Shown: positions 16,817-24,775, numbered from the stretch's first letter. The stretch is DNA of 64,000 nt from Bradyrhizobium liaoningense (GCF_018130785.1 NZ_JAFCJT010000007.1:1-64000), one strand, 5' to 3'. The notes: generated by a model not told the origin, from the letters alone. A program made the numbers and translations.

Positions 16817-17292
16817 TGAACCCCCTGACGCTTTGAAAAGGGCGCCACCGCCCCTACGCGACTTCCAAGGCGCTCGGTTAACAAGGCGCGCGCTTGGTTA
16901 AGCTGAAAGGCCTTTGGGGAGGAACTCTCAGCCCGGCGCCGGGTTCCTTGCACATGGAGATGGTCGGCCCTGCATCACGACGCCGATCCAGGCCGGAGAC
17001 GGTATCGTACCGCCCCTCGCAGCCCCATAGAATGGAGGTGGTCGCGAACTGGATGTCGTTGAAGCCGATGATGCCATCGTGCTCCTCGTTTGCCCGACGG
17101 GTCAACCGGCGCGCAGCCCGCAGCCGGATGGAGCGATTTGTCCGCCGTGCCCGATCCTCCTGCAGCAGCTTTGCCCAACGTTTCGATCGCCGCATCAACT
17201 CGTCAAGCAGCCGACTTGATCTGAATCAAGCGCCGCGATCACGGTCGCACGACAACGGCCTCTGTGTGGTTTGTGAGAAGCTGGTGTGCGCG
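16817..17292. other. Gene-poor stretch upstream of kaiC-like gene
   Basis: It must contain the kaiC-like operon promoter (minus strand), but I see no clear -35/-10 pair. A short dispersed repeat lies at 17065-17120. Open frames cross it on both strands without domains or convincing starts. Confidence 0.4.
17065..17120 (+). repeat. Dispersed repeat, copy A
   Basis: GATGATGCCATCGTGC...TTTGCCCGACGGGTCAAC...CGCAGCCCG. It aligns over about 55 bp with copy B starting at 19101, sharing TTTGCCCGACGG and CGCAGCCCG exactly. I recall this as a common Bradyrhizobium intergenic sequence. Confidence 0.5.
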
Positions 17293-17559
17293 ATGATCCC
17301 GATCTGGTATGTCACCTTTGAAGTGCAGAAGCGGGGCATCCTGCCGAGACAGCGGAGTCCTCGCGAGACAAGGACATTTGTGACGGAGTACGACGCAAAG
17401 CTGTTCGCGCGCGCGAAACTCGACGAGGGCCTCGCTGTCTTTGCGGGCACGATCAATCCCCACCTTCCGAGGCGGCTCATTCCGGCGTCCGGCATCAACG
17501 CGTGGCTTGCCGAAGGACCGGAAAACGCCGCAGCGCCCGGAGCTGTGAAGACCGACTAA
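17293..17559 (+). CDS. Conserved-type hypothetical protein, 88 aa
   Basis: Starting at ATG 17293 (MIPIWYVTFEVQKRG), it has the segments RETRTFVTEYDAKLFARAKLDEG and INPHLPRRLIPASGINAWL. This matches my memory of a small cytosolic protein found in many copies in Bradyrhizobium genomes, function unknown. The frame stays open to 16894 upstream, but that part is Arg/Ser-rich, coincides with a dispersed repeat and looks non-coding. There is no clear Shine-Dalgarno, so the start is tentative. Confidence 0.6.
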   Translation: MIPIWYVTFEVQKRGILPRQRSPRETRTFVTEYDAKLFARAKLDEGLAVFAGTINPHLPRRLIPASGINAWLAEGPENAAAPGAVKTD

Positions 17560-17720
17560 GCACATTGCCGTGCACAGCGATGGCGCTTGGGTGTTGCCAT
17601 TTTGGTACGAGCCGAAAATCCCCTTGCACGTAAACTTCTGGATGTTCGCGGCACTCGTGCACGCCAACCTGCATATGTGCTCGCGTTTTTGAACGGGAAG
17701 ATTCGAGCAAAGGGGATACG

Positions 17721-18479
17721 ATGATGAAAAGGCTCTCGATAGCTGCGATCGGCTTCGCGGCGCTGAGCATGGTGGCTCCGGCCATGGCGGCTGACATGGC
17801 CGTCAAGGCACCGCCGCCGGCACCAATGGTGGCGGTCTATAACTGGAGCGGATTCTACATTGGCGCCAATGGAGGTTGGGGGCAGAGCCATAATTGCGTG
17901 GATTTCGTCACGCTCGCAGGAACAGTGGGAGGCGGTTGCGCTGATCGCTCCGGGGGGCTCGTCGGCGGCCAGATCGGATATCGCTGGCAAACTAATCAGT
18001 TTGTGCTCGGCTTGGAAGCACAGGGCGATTGGGCGGAGATCAAGAACACGCGCGTGAGCCTGGTTGATCCGCTGATTTCAACCACAGGGAAAACCGATGG
18101 CATTGGCCTCTTCACGGCCCAACTCGGATGGGCATGGAACGCGTCACTGCTCTACGTGAAGGGTGGCGCGGCCGTCACTCGCAATCGCTTTGATGTATTC
18201 AACAACATCACCGGAGTCGGCCTGGCCTCGGCAGGTCACACGCGCTGGGGCGGCGCCTTGGGTGTCGGCTGGGAATACGGCTTCTCACCGAACTGGACCG
18301 TCGGTGTTGAATACGACCATCTCTGGATGGGGAATGACAACACCTCCTTCGCAGCCGTGGTCACGCCCGGAGGGCGCACCCTCCTCGGCACCGGGGTCAG
18401 CCAGGACGTGGACCTGGTCACGCTTCGGTTGAACTATCGCTTCGGCGGTTATGGTGGTTATGGCACTGCTCGCTACTGA
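17721..18479 (+). CDS. Outer-membrane beta-barrel protein (Omp25/Omp31/RopB-like)
   Basis: 252 aa. The signal peptide MMKRLSIAAIGFAALSMVAPAMA (cleavage after AMA) precedes the family opening ADMAVKAPPPAPMVAVYNWSGFYIGANGGWG. Alternating beta-strands follow and the chain ends in LRLNYRFGGYGGYG..Y, an outer-membrane insertion signal. About eight strands fit an OmpA-like 8-stranded barrel. Such proteins are abundant structural porin-like proteins of rhizobial outer membranes. AGGGGATACG precedes the start and a clear terminator follows, so it is a single-gene unit. Confidence 0.9.
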   Translation: MMKRLSIAAIGFAALSMVAPAMAADMAVKAPPPAPMVAVYNWSGFYIGANGGWGQSHNCVDFVTLAGTVGGGCADRSGGLVGGQIGYRWQTNQFVLGLEAQGDWAEIKNTRVSLVDPLISTTGKTDGIGLFTAQLGWAWNASLLYVKGGAAVTRNRFDVFNNITGVGLASAGHTRWGGALGVGWEYGFSPNWTVGVEYDHLWMGNDNTSFAAVVTPGGRTLLGTGVSQDVDLVTLRLNYRFGGYGGYGTARY

Positions 18480-18502
18480 GCTTGTATCCTCCCAGTAACT
18501 TC

Positions 18503-18529
18503 AGGCCCCGGCATGGACCGGGGCCTTTT
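18503..18529 (+). terminator. Rho-independent terminator of the beta-barrel gene
   Basis: AGGCCCCGG-CATGGA-CCGGGGCCTTTT: perfect 9-bp stem and T-run, 24 bp after the stop codon. Confidence 0.85.
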
Positions 18530-18646
18530 CATTGGAAGCCGAAAACGCGAGGATGTCCGTCGCTTCCAGCGTCATCTAGCGCAACGTTATTATCGGCACG
18601 TTTTCCATGCTCGATGGCTGGATTTCACCAGCTTATGGAGGTGAGC

Positions 18647-18769
18647 ATGGATGCAACACGACTGACTGCGGCGGCTGCCTCTGTTGACTTTGGTCGGGAC
18701 CGCGCGCCCAATTGTGTTGATGTTCGCAGCCAGAATGCAGGTTGGCGCGCAGCAACCGACAGAACTTAA
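18647..18769 (+). CDS. Candidate 40-aa small protein with ideal Shine-Dalgarno
   Basis: ATG 18647 is preceded by GGAGGTGAGC, an 8-nt perfect match to the anti-Shine-Dalgarno. The frame encodes MDATRLTAAAASVDFG and ends at 18769, 14 bp before the next gene. There is no signal peptide or recognised domain. It could be a small protein or a translated leader coupled to the DUF3551 gene. The evidence is the ribosome-binding site and spacing only. Confidence 0.35.
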   Translation: MDATRLTAAAASVDFGRDRAPNCVDVRSQNAGWRAATDRT

Positions 18770-18783
18770 ATCAGGAGATGAAG

Positions 18784-19071
18784 ATGACTCGCCTGCTTTT
18801 CGCAATTCTAGCGGTTAGCTCAATTGTGGTGTCGGCGTCGTCGATCTCGTCCGCGGCCGAACGCCAGTACCGCCATGGCAACGTCGCCCCGGGTGTTGCT
18901 GATAGTTACTGCTTGCAGGGGCGGATTTGGGGATACCCCGGCAATTGCCAATTCGCGACCTATGAGCAGTGCATGGCAACCGCTTCAGGGATTCAGGCCT
19001 ATTGCGGTGTCAATCCGACCCACGCCTTCGCGCAGCAGCGTGACCCTCGATGGCAGTGGTATCCGCGCTAG
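18784..19071 (+). CDS. DUF3551-type small secreted protein
   Basis: 95 aa: signal peptide MTRLLFAILAVSSIVVSASS..SSAA, then a mature domain with Cys in SYCLQG, GNCQFA, EQCMATA and YCGVNP. The pattern YC..G..WG.PG.C.F.TY.QCMATASG..AYC..NP is characteristic of DUF3551, a periplasmic family of unknown role expanded in Bradyrhizobium. I chose ATG 18784 because AGGAGATGAAG then sits at correct spacing; the ATG at 18778 would overlap the Shine-Dalgarno. Confidence 0.82.
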   Translation: MTRLLFAILAVSSIVVSASSISSAAERQYRHGNVAPGVADSYCLQGRIWGYPGNCQFATYEQCMATASGIQAYCGVNPTHAFAQQRDPRWQWYPR

Positions 19072-19100
19072 GATCGTTGTCTCAGGTCCGACAATTCTTC

Positions 19101-19244
19101 GACGATGCCACTGTGCCAGTGTTTTGCCCGACGGTGCAACTCGCACGCAGCCCGTCGCGCGGGCGATTTTCGCACACGCGTAAGTCATTGATTTCACAAC
19201 CCCCGTCTACTGTGCATGGGGTTGTTTTCGCAGTTTTTGTTTGA
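19101..19244 (+). repeat. Dispersed repeat, copy B (longer)
   Basis: Begins GACGATGCCACTGTGCCAG, continues TTTTGCCCGACGGTGCAAC, and ends GGTTGTTTTCGCAGTTTTTG. The first ~54 bp match copy A at 17065. I recall this ~145-bp sequence as recurring in Bradyrhizobium intergenic regions, often mis-annotated as a short protein. It fills the gap between the DUF3551 gene and feoB. Confidence 0.5.
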
Positions 19245-19251
19245 GGGGGCC

Positions 19252-21123
19252 TTATCCCGCCCCGAGTGCGACCGCGACATTGTAGGTCAGGAGGCTCGCC
19301 GCATAGGCCAGTACCAGCATGTAGAAGAAGGTCGCCGCCATCCATCCCCAGCTTCCGGTCTCGCGCCGGATCACGGCGAGCGTGGAGGCGCATTGCGGGG
19401 CGAAGATGTACCAGGCCAGCATCGACAGGGCGGTCGCGAGCGACCATTTCGTCGCCAGCACCTGGCCGATCTGCTCGGCGGCTTCCTTGCCGCCTTCGAT
19501 CGCGTAGACGGTGCCGAGCGCTGCGACCGCGACCTCGCGCGCCGCCATGCCCGGGATCAGCGCGACCGCGATCTGCCAGTTGAAGCCGACCGGGGCGAGC
19601 AGCGGCTCGAGCGCCTTGCCGATGATCGCCGCGAGGCTGAAGTCGATCGCCGGCTCGGTGGCGCCCGCGGGCGGCTGCGGGAACGAGGCCAGAAACCAGA
19701 TCAGCACCATCATCGAGAAGATCGTGGTGCCGGCGCGGTAGAGGAACATCTTGGCGCGCGTGTAGACGCCGATCACGATCGATTTCAGCCGCGGCATCTT
19801 GTAGTCCGGCAGCTCCAGCATGAACGGCGCCGGCGCATAGTCGCGCAGCATGAAGAACTTGATCAGGAACGAGACCAGCAGCGCGCTGGTGATGCCGGCC
19901 GCATAGAGGCCGAACATCACGAGGCCCTGGAGGTTGATGAAGCCCCAGACGTCCCTGGCCGGAATGAAGGCCGAGATGATCAGCGTATACACGGGAATGC
20001 GCGCCGAGCAGGTCATCAGCGGCGCGATCAGGATCGTGGTCAGCCGGTCGCGCTTGTTGTCGATCACGCGCGTCGCCATGATGCCGGGAATGGCGCAGGC
20101 AAAGCTCGACAGCAGCGGAATGAAGGCGCGGCCGTGCAGCCCGGCGCCGCCCATGATGCGGTCCATCAGGAACGCGGCGCGCGCCATGTAGCCGAAATCT
20201 TCCAGCAGCAGGATGAACAGGAAGATGATGATGATCTGCGGCAGGAACACGATGACGCTGCCGACGCCTGAGATCACGCCGTTCTGAAGGAAGCTCTGCA
20301 ACAGGCCGGCGGGCAGGGTGGCGTGCACGAATTCGCCGAGCGCATCGAAGCCGTTGTTGAGCAGGTCCATCAGCGGCTGCGCCCAGGCGAACACCGCCTG
20401 GAACATCACGAACAGGATAGCCGCGAGCACGATCAGACCGCCGACGGGATGCAGCACCACGGCATCGATCCGCGCAGTCCAGGTGTCGGGCCGGCTTGGC
20501 AGGCTGACGCAGTCGGCGATGATGCGGTCGGCCTCGCGCTGGGTGGCGCGCAGCTCGGCGACGCTGAGCGCGCGCCAGCTGTTCTCCTGTGGCTCTTCGG
20601 CGAGCTTTGCCGAGATCTCGTCCGTCAGAGCCAACAGATCGGCCGTGCCGTTCTTGCGCACCGCGATCGAGGTGACCACGGGCACGCCGAGCTCCTTGGC
20701 GAGCCGCCCCACGTCGACAGTGATGCCGCGGCGGCTCGCGATGTCGAACATGTTGAGGACCAGGATCATCGGCCGGCCGGTGCGCTTCAGCTCCAGCAGC
20801 AGGCGGATGGTCAGGCGGAGATTGGTCGAGTCGGCCACGCACAGCACGAGGTCGGGCACGGTCTCGCCGGTCGCCTTGCCTAGCACGAAGTCGCGGGTGA
20901 TCTCCTCGTCCGGGCTGCGGCCGCGCAGCGAGTAGGTGCCGGGCAGGTCGACCACCGAGACCTGGCGTCCCAGGGGCGTGACAAAGAAGCCTTCCTTGCG
21001 CTCGACTGTGACGCCCGGATAGTTCGCGACCTTCTGTCGGCTGCCGGTCAGCGCATTGAACAGCGACGTCTTGCCGCTGTTTGGCGTGCCGACCAAGGCG
21101 AGATGCAGCAGGGGTAATTCCAT
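19252..21123 (-). CDS. feoB: Ferrous iron transporter FeoB
   Basis: 623 aa. N-terminal G-domain: G1 GTPNSGKTS (12-20), switch region PGVTVERKEG (36-45), G3 DLPG (59-62), G4 NMFD (124-127). A membrane core with paired nucleoside-transporter-like gates follows (FGYMARAAFLMDRIMG..GLHG, PLLSSFACAIPGIMATRVI). GTP-stimulated Fe2+ uptake across the inner membrane. It is shorter than E. coli FeoB (about 770 aa), as is common in alphaproteobacteria. It lies 23 bp behind feoA. Expression is probably iron-controlled through the box upstream of feoA. Confidence 0.95.
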   Translation of the reverse strand: MELPLLHLALVGTPNSGKTSLFNALTGSRQKVANYPGVTVERKEGFFVTPLGRQVSVVDLPGTYSLRGRSPDEEITRDFVLGKATGETVPDLVLCVADSTNLRLTIRLLLELKRTGRPMILVLNMFDIASRRGITVDVGRLAKELGVPVVTSIAVRKNGTADLLALTDEISAKLAEEPQENSWRALSVAELRATQREADRIIADCVSLPSRPDTWTARIDAVVLHPVGGLIVLAAILFVMFQAVFAWAQPLMDLLNNGFDALGEFVHATLPAGLLQSFLQNGVISGVGSVIVFLPQIIIIFLFILLLEDFGYMARAAFLMDRIMGGAGLHGRAFIPLLSSFACAIPGIMATRVIDNKRDRLTTILIAPLMTCSARIPVYTLIISAFIPARDVWGFINLQGLVMFGLYAAGITSALLVSFLIKFFMLRDYAPAPFMLELPDYKMPRLKSIVIGVYTRAKMFLYRAGTTIFSMMVLIWFLASFPQPPAGATEPAIDFSLAAIIGKALEPLLAPVGFNWQIAVALIPGMAAREVAVAALGTVYAIEGGKEAAEQIGQVLATKWSLATALSMLAWYIFAPQCASTLAVIRRETGSWGWMAATFFYMLVLAYAASLLTYNVAVALGAG

Positions 21124-21146
21124 GGGATCAATTGTCCGGTCGCTGT

Positions 21147-21422
21147 CTACGCGACGATGATGGCCATGGCTTCACGACGGCGGACCGCGATCGTGATGTT
21201 GTCGACACGGACGGCGATCGGGTCGCGCCCGACCAGCCCCTCGTGCAGCACCTCGACCCGGGCGCCCTCGACGAAGCCGAGCTCGATCAGCCGGCTCTCG
21301 AGCTCGATATCCGAGAGCGCCGAGTCCGCATCTCCGGCGGAAAGGTGTTGGATGACGCCGATATAGCCGCGCTGGGCCAGGCCCAGCGGCATCCGCGAAC
21401 GCGTGTCATTGGTGTCGGTCAT
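21147..21422 (-). CDS. feoA: FeoA domain protein
   Basis: 91 aa from ATG 21422 (MTDTNDTRSRMPLGLAQRG). SH3-like FeoA fold with LIELGFVEGARVEVLHEGLVGRDPIAVRV and the closing strand ITIAVRRREAMAIIV. A small cytosolic partner needed for FeoB-mediated Fe2+ uptake. A TTG at 21437 would add five residues, but the ATG starts the usual sequence. A hairpin overlaps this start codon and an iron-box-like palindrome lies 60 bp upstream. Confidence 0.92.
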   Translation of the reverse strand: MTDTNDTRSRMPLGLAQRGYIGVIQHLSAGDADSALSDIELESRLIELGFVEGARVEVLHEGLVGRDPIAVRVDNITIAVRRREAMAIIVA

Positions 21423-21447
21423 GCCCTGTATTTTCAACGCAGGGCAT
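21421..21447 (-). promoter_or_regulatory. Hairpin covering the feoA start codon
   Basis: On the minus strand, ATGCCCTG - 11 nt - CAGGGCAT: a perfect 8-bp stem whose 3' arm contains the AGGG ribosome-binding segment and the first bases of the feoA ATG. It could limit translation initiation. Function is inferred from position. Confidence 0.4.
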
Positions 21448-21481
21448 TGAGGTCAAGCGCGCGGGTCGGCTGAAACTGCAC

Positions 21482-21498
21482 CTTAGAGTGATTTTAAA
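21482..21498 (-). promoter_or_regulatory. ICE/Irr-box-like palindrome upstream of feoAB
   Basis: Minus strand TTTAAAA-TCA-CTCTAAG. It agrees with the iron-control-element pattern TTTAGAA-N3-TTCTAAA (as I remember it for Irr in rhizobia) at 11 of 14 half-site positions. It lies 60 bp upstream of the feoA ATG in the only intergenic gap before the operon. Confidence 0.45.
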
Positions 21499-21537
21499 GT
21501 GCAGAACCGGGAGGCGCCGTAGGAGGGCGCCCAACGG

Positions 21538-21792
21538 CTACTGGGCCGGGACCTTTTCCGGCTGGATGGCGGCCATGGCGCGGCTCTTGAAGTAGTCGAG
21601 GACGAACAGGCGGATCGCCGAGGACAGATTGCCCTGCTGGCGGTTGCCGTCGATCTCGCCGACCAGCTCGGACAGCGTCATGTTGCGTAGGCCCGAAATC
21701 TCCTTCATGCCGTTCCAGAACGCCTCTTCCAGGCTGACGCTGGTCTTGTGGCCGGCAACTACGATCGACCGTTTCACCACGGGCGACTTCAT
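21538..21792 (-). CDS. Ribbon-helix-helix domain protein
   Basis: 84 aa: MKSPVVKRSIVVAGHKTSVSLEEAFW. The N-terminal strand KRSIVVAGHKTSVSLEEAFWNGM..IS gives an RHH DNA-binding fold of the RHH_4 type (PF13467), with SSAIRLFVLDYFKSR near the end. Probably a small dimeric DNA-binding protein; target unknown. Its ATG overlaps the stop of the DUF4169 gene by 4 bp (ATGA), indicating coupled translation. Confidence 0.82.
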   Translation of the reverse strand: MKSPVVKRSIVVAGHKTSVSLEEAFWNGMKEISGLRNMTLSELVGEIDGNRQQGNLSSAIRLFVLDYFKSRAMAAIQPEKVPAQ

Positions 21793-21977
21793 GGCTGATC
21801 CTCGCGATCGATCTGATGCTGGTCCAGATGCGCCTTCGCCTTGTCCGCGCGCGTCTCCTCCGCCGACCGCTCCGCCTTCGTGCGACCGAACTTCGCCCGG
21901 TTGACGTCCGCCTGCTTCGCCGTGGCTTCCCGCTCGGCGCGCTTCCTGAAACGATTCAGGTTGATGACGTTCCCCAT
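21789..21977 (-). CDS. DUF4169 family small protein
   Basis: 62 aa, MGNVINLNRFRKRAEREA at the N-terminus, then a highly charged Lys/Arg/Glu/Ala helix. The opening NVINLNRFRKRAER is diagnostic of DUF4169, usually found beside an RHH_4 protein in alphaproteobacteria. Cytosolic, function unknown. First gene of the two-gene unit. Confidence 0.8.
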   Translation of the reverse strand: MGNVINLNRFRKRAEREATAKQADVNRAKFGRTKAERSAEETRADKAKAHLDQHQIDREDQP

Positions 21978-22256
21978 GCCGCGTCTCCATCATCCGCTCC
22001 TCTTCTGGCAGGATGAAACATTCAGAAACTGGGTGCCGTGTTGCGCCCCATGAGACTTGATCGCCATTCGCTCGTCCTCGTCAATTGGCCCCTTGGGCCA
22101 TCAAACGATGAATTAGCCCCGTCATAGGGCAGAGAGGCCCGCGTAGCACGCCGCCTCGCCACAACATTGACGGTAATCAAATCCCTGCCCTTAAGCCTTA
22201 TATTTATGCGCCCCCAGGGCACCGTATGATTACGGATGACTATCGGAATTCGGAAT

Positions 22257-23678
22257 TCATCCAGGCCGCGTCATTTTCTCCGGCTGCACCAGGCGGTCGA
22301 ACTCGTCGGCCGAGACGAAGCCGAGCCGCAGCGCCTCCTCCTTCAGCGTGGTGCCGTTGGCATGCGCGGTCTTCGCCACCTTGGCGGCGTTGTCGTAGCC
22401 GATCTTCGGGGCGAGCGCGGTCACCAGCATCAGCGAGCGCTGCATCAGCTCACTTATGCGCTTTTCGTCGGCGCGGATGCCGCTGACGCAATGTTCGGTG
22501 AAGGAGCGCGCGGCGTCGGCCATCAGCCGGATCGAGTGCAGCATGTTGTAGGCGAGCACGGGCTTGTAGACGTTGAGCTCGAAATGGCCCTGGCTGCCGG
22601 CGACCGTGATCGCGGTGTGATTGCCGAACACCTGGCAGCACACCATCGTCATCGCCTCGCACTGCGTCGGGTTGACCTTGCCCGGCATGATCGAGGAGCC
22701 CGGCTCGTTCTCCGGGAGGACCAATTCGCCGAGGCCCGAGCGCGGGCCCGATCCGAGCAGGCGGATATCGTTGGCGATCTTGAACAGGCCTGTCGCGACG
22801 GAATTGATGGCGCCGTGCGCCAGCACATAAGCGTCGTTCGAGGCCAGCGCCTCGAATTTATTGGCGGCGCTGGTGAAGGGCAGCTTCGTAATCCCGGCAA
22901 CGTGCTTTGCGAACAATTTTGCGAAGCGCGGCTTCGAGTTGAGGCCGGTGCCGACGGCGGTGCCGCCCTGCGCAAGCGGATAAAGGTCCTTCACCGCGAC
23001 CTTGAGGCGGGCGATGCCGCTTTCGACCTGGGCGGCATAGCCGGAAAATTCCTGGCCCAGCGTCAGCGGCGTGGCGTCCTGCGTATGCGTGCGCCCGATC
23101 TTCACGATCTTGGCGAACTCCTTCTCCTTCTTGCGGAGCGCGCGCAGCAGCTCGCCGAGGGCAGGGACGAGATCGGCATTGATGCGGCTTGCGGCCGCGA
23201 TGTGCATCGCGGTCGGGAACGAGTCGTTCGACGACTGGCTCATGTTGACGTGATCGTTGGGATGCACCGGCTTCTTGGCGCCGAGCTCGCCGCCGAGCAG
23301 CTCATTGGCGCGGTTGGCGATGACCTCGTTGAGGTTCATGTTGCTCTGGGTGCCCGAGCCGGTCTGCCACACGACAAGCGGAAAATGATCGTCCAGCTTG
23401 CCCTCGATCACCTCGCGCGCGGCGCGGATGATGGCGTTGGCCCGGCGCTGGTCGAGCAGGCCGAGCTCGAGGTTGGATTGTGCGGCCGCGAGCTTGACGA
23501 TGCCGAGCGCATGCACGAGCGAGATCGGCATGCGGTCGATGCCGATGCGGAAATTCTGGCGCGAGCGTTCGGTCTGCGCCCCCCAATAGCGATCAGCAGG
23601 GACCTCGATGGGACCGAAACTGTCGGTCTCGGTGCGGCTGGCGGGGTGGGCAGTCTTCGAGCGGGCAGTTTTGGCCAT
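22257..23678 (-). CDS. fumC: Fumarate hydratase, class II
   Basis: 473 aa cytosolic, iron-independent fumarase of the TCA cycle (fumarate + water to L-malate). Motifs: TGSGTQSNMNLNEV, HVNMSQSSNDSFPTAMH, and the superfamily signature GSSIMPGKVNP with the catalytic serine loop. Length is close to E. coli FumC (467). The frame opens at 23723, but that ATG lies immediately behind a TATATAG -10-like box; starts at 23690 or 23678 (MAKTARSK) are more plausible. Downstream of sspB on the same strand. Confidence 0.95.
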   Translation of the reverse strand: MAKTARSKTAHPASRTETDSFGPIEVPADRYWGAQTERSRQNFRIGIDRMPISLVHALGIVKLAAAQSNLELGLLDQRRANAIIRAAREVIEGKLDDHFPLVVWQTGSGTQSNMNLNEVIANRANELLGGELGAKKPVHPNDHVNMSQSSNDSFPTAMHIAAASRINADLVPALGELLRALRKKEKEFAKIVKIGRTHTQDATPLTLGQEFSGYAAQVESGIARLKVAVKDLYPLAQGGTAVGTGLNSKPRFAKLFAKHVAGITKLPFTSAANKFEALASNDAYVLAHGAINSVATGLFKIANDIRLLGSGPRSGLGELVLPENEPGSSIMPGKVNPTQCEAMTMVCCQVFGNHTAITVAGSQGHFELNVYKPVLAYNMLHSIRLMADAARSFTEHCVSGIRADEKRISELMQRSLMLVTALAPKIGYDNAAKVAKTAHANGTTLKEEALRLGFVSADEFDRLVQPEKMTRPG

Positions 23679-23779
23679 GAGCACATCCATTCCGCCGCGC
23701 GAAACGCCGCGCAGCCTCTTCATGTGCTCTTCTATATAGGCAGTTTGGCCCGGCGCGACCGTTTCGCGCCCAACCTAGA

Positions 23780-24298
23780 TCATTTCTTGCGGAAACGATC
23801 GAGCCGCACGACTTCAGCGCCGCCCTGGTTCGGAGCGGTCGGCTCGTCGGCGCTTTCCGCTGGTTCACTGGCAGGCGCGGGCACCGCGACGGCCGACGGT
23901 GCGGCAGCGGCCGGCAATGTCTCCGGCGAGACCTCGGCGACATCGGAGGTGTCGAACTGGAGGCCGAACTTCACGGACGGATCGAGGAAGCTCTTGATCG
24001 CGCTGAACGGCACGATCAGCCGCTCCGGAATGCCGCCGAAGGACAGGCCGACCTCGAACCGGTCCTCGAGCACGGTCAGATCCCAGAACTGGTGCTGGAG
24101 GATGATCGTCATCTCTTCCGGATATTGCGCCAGCAGCCGCGACGACAGCTTCACGCCCTCGGCCTTCGATACGAAGGTGATGAAGAAATGGTGCTCGCCC
24201 GGCAGTCCATGGGACGCGGCATCGGTCAGCACCTTCCGCAGCACGCCGCGCAGCGCGTCGCGGGCCAGCACATCGTATCGGATATGATCGGTCGCCAT
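23780..24298 (-). CDS. sspB: SspB-type ClpXP adaptor (alphaproteobacterial)
   Basis: 172 aa from ATG 24298 (MATDHIRYDVLARDAL). The SspB core covers residues ~15-125 (HGLPGEHHFFITFVSKAEGVKLS, LTVLEDRFEVGLSFGGIPERL, VPFSAIKSFLDPSVKFGLQF). A flexible Ala/Pro/Glu-rich linker follows, and the C-terminal EVVRLDRFRKK is the XB peptide that docks on the ClpX N-domain. SspB binds ssrA-tagged proteins and delivers them to ClpXP. Strikingly, the tmRNA gene lies 117 bp upstream on the same strand. Confidence 0.9.
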   Translation of the reverse strand: MATDHIRYDVLARDALRGVLRKVLTDAASHGLPGEHHFFITFVSKAEGVKLSSRLLAQYPEEMTIILQHQFWDLTVLEDRFEVGLSFGGIPERLIVPFSAIKSFLDPSVKFGLQFDTSDVAEVSPETLPAAAAPSAVAVPAPASEPAESADEPTAPNQGGAEVVRLDRFRKK

Positions 24299-24415
24299 GA
24301 TGGTCCTGTCGCATTCCCGAAGCCGGACCCTGCCGGCCCGACTCGCCAAGCCGCGATAGTACCGCGCCTGACGGGTCAGCAGGAGTCCCCGCCGGGAAGG
24401 AAATAAGAGGTAAGT

Positions 24416-24441
24416 GGAGGCTTCTGTTGCCAGGTGCCTCC
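24416..24441 (-). terminator. Terminator-like hairpin at the 3' end of ssrA
   Basis: Minus strand GGAGGC-(14 nt)-GCCTCC followed by ACTTACCTCTTATTTCC. The U-tract is poor, so read-through into sspB is possible. Confidence 0.4.
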
Positions 24442-24740
24442 GAACCCCGCCTAACGGAGCTTAACCCGTTAGGACTTTAAGATGGTCTTTCAAACTGCGT
24501 TACGCAGCCTGAGCAACCGGAGCAAAGTTGTCGTTGGCAACTATTGCAGTAGCCCGATAACGGCGGAACAATACCGGGAAAAAGCACGCCCTTTACGCCC
24601 TCGTCGATCCTATTTCGCCCCCGCCAAAGCCCGCTCTGGGTGACCCCGCTGGTGGGCTTTGGTGGAGGCGCCGGGTACCGCCCCCGGGTCCGAATGGTTT
24701 ATTGCGACGACCGTTTATTTCCATAGCCGGCGAGCCGGCA
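24416..24740 (-). ncRNA. ssrA: Two-piece (circularly permuted) tmRNA
   Basis: Transcribed leftward in the permuted order: acceptor piece, loop, coding piece. The acceptor piece ends GGCGCCTCCACCA with an encoded CCA at 24662-24660. Its CGCCTCC (24670-24664) pairs with GGGGGCG at the coding-piece 5' end (24622-24616) to form a 7-bp acceptor stem; 37 nt between them would be removed. The tag frame at 24538-24500 encodes ANDNFAPVAQAA then TAA, with GCAATAGTT just before it. Hairpins CCTAACGG/CCGTTAGG and GGAGGC/GCCTCC follow. Outer ends are estimates. Rescues stalled ribosomes and tags proteins for ClpXP. Confidence 0.9.
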
Positions 24741-24745
24741 TCCCC

Positions 24746-24775
24746 AATATAGGGGGCAAAGGTTTCAAATGACAG
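24746..24775 (-). promoter_or_regulatory. Candidate ssrA promoter
   Basis: Minus strand: CTGTCA (24775-24770), 18-bp spacer, TATATT (24751-24746). It would start transcription near 24739, just before the GCCGGCTCGCCGGC hairpin that opens the acceptor piece. Confidence 0.45.

Noticed and set aside
16894..17292. Upstream extension of the 88-aa hypothetical protein to 221 aa
   Set aside because: The extension is Arg/Ser-rich and includes a dispersed repeat. Similarity to a remembered family begins only at the ATG at 17293.
19082..20842. A 586-codon minus-strand frame overlapping feoB in another register
   Set aside because: Same strand as feoB but shifted. FeoB has all G-motifs and membrane segments; the alternative is Arg/Ala-rich noise.
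22236..24287. A 683-codon plus-strand frame across fumC and sspB
   Set aside because: Antisense to two well-supported genes, no domain, no ribosome-binding site.
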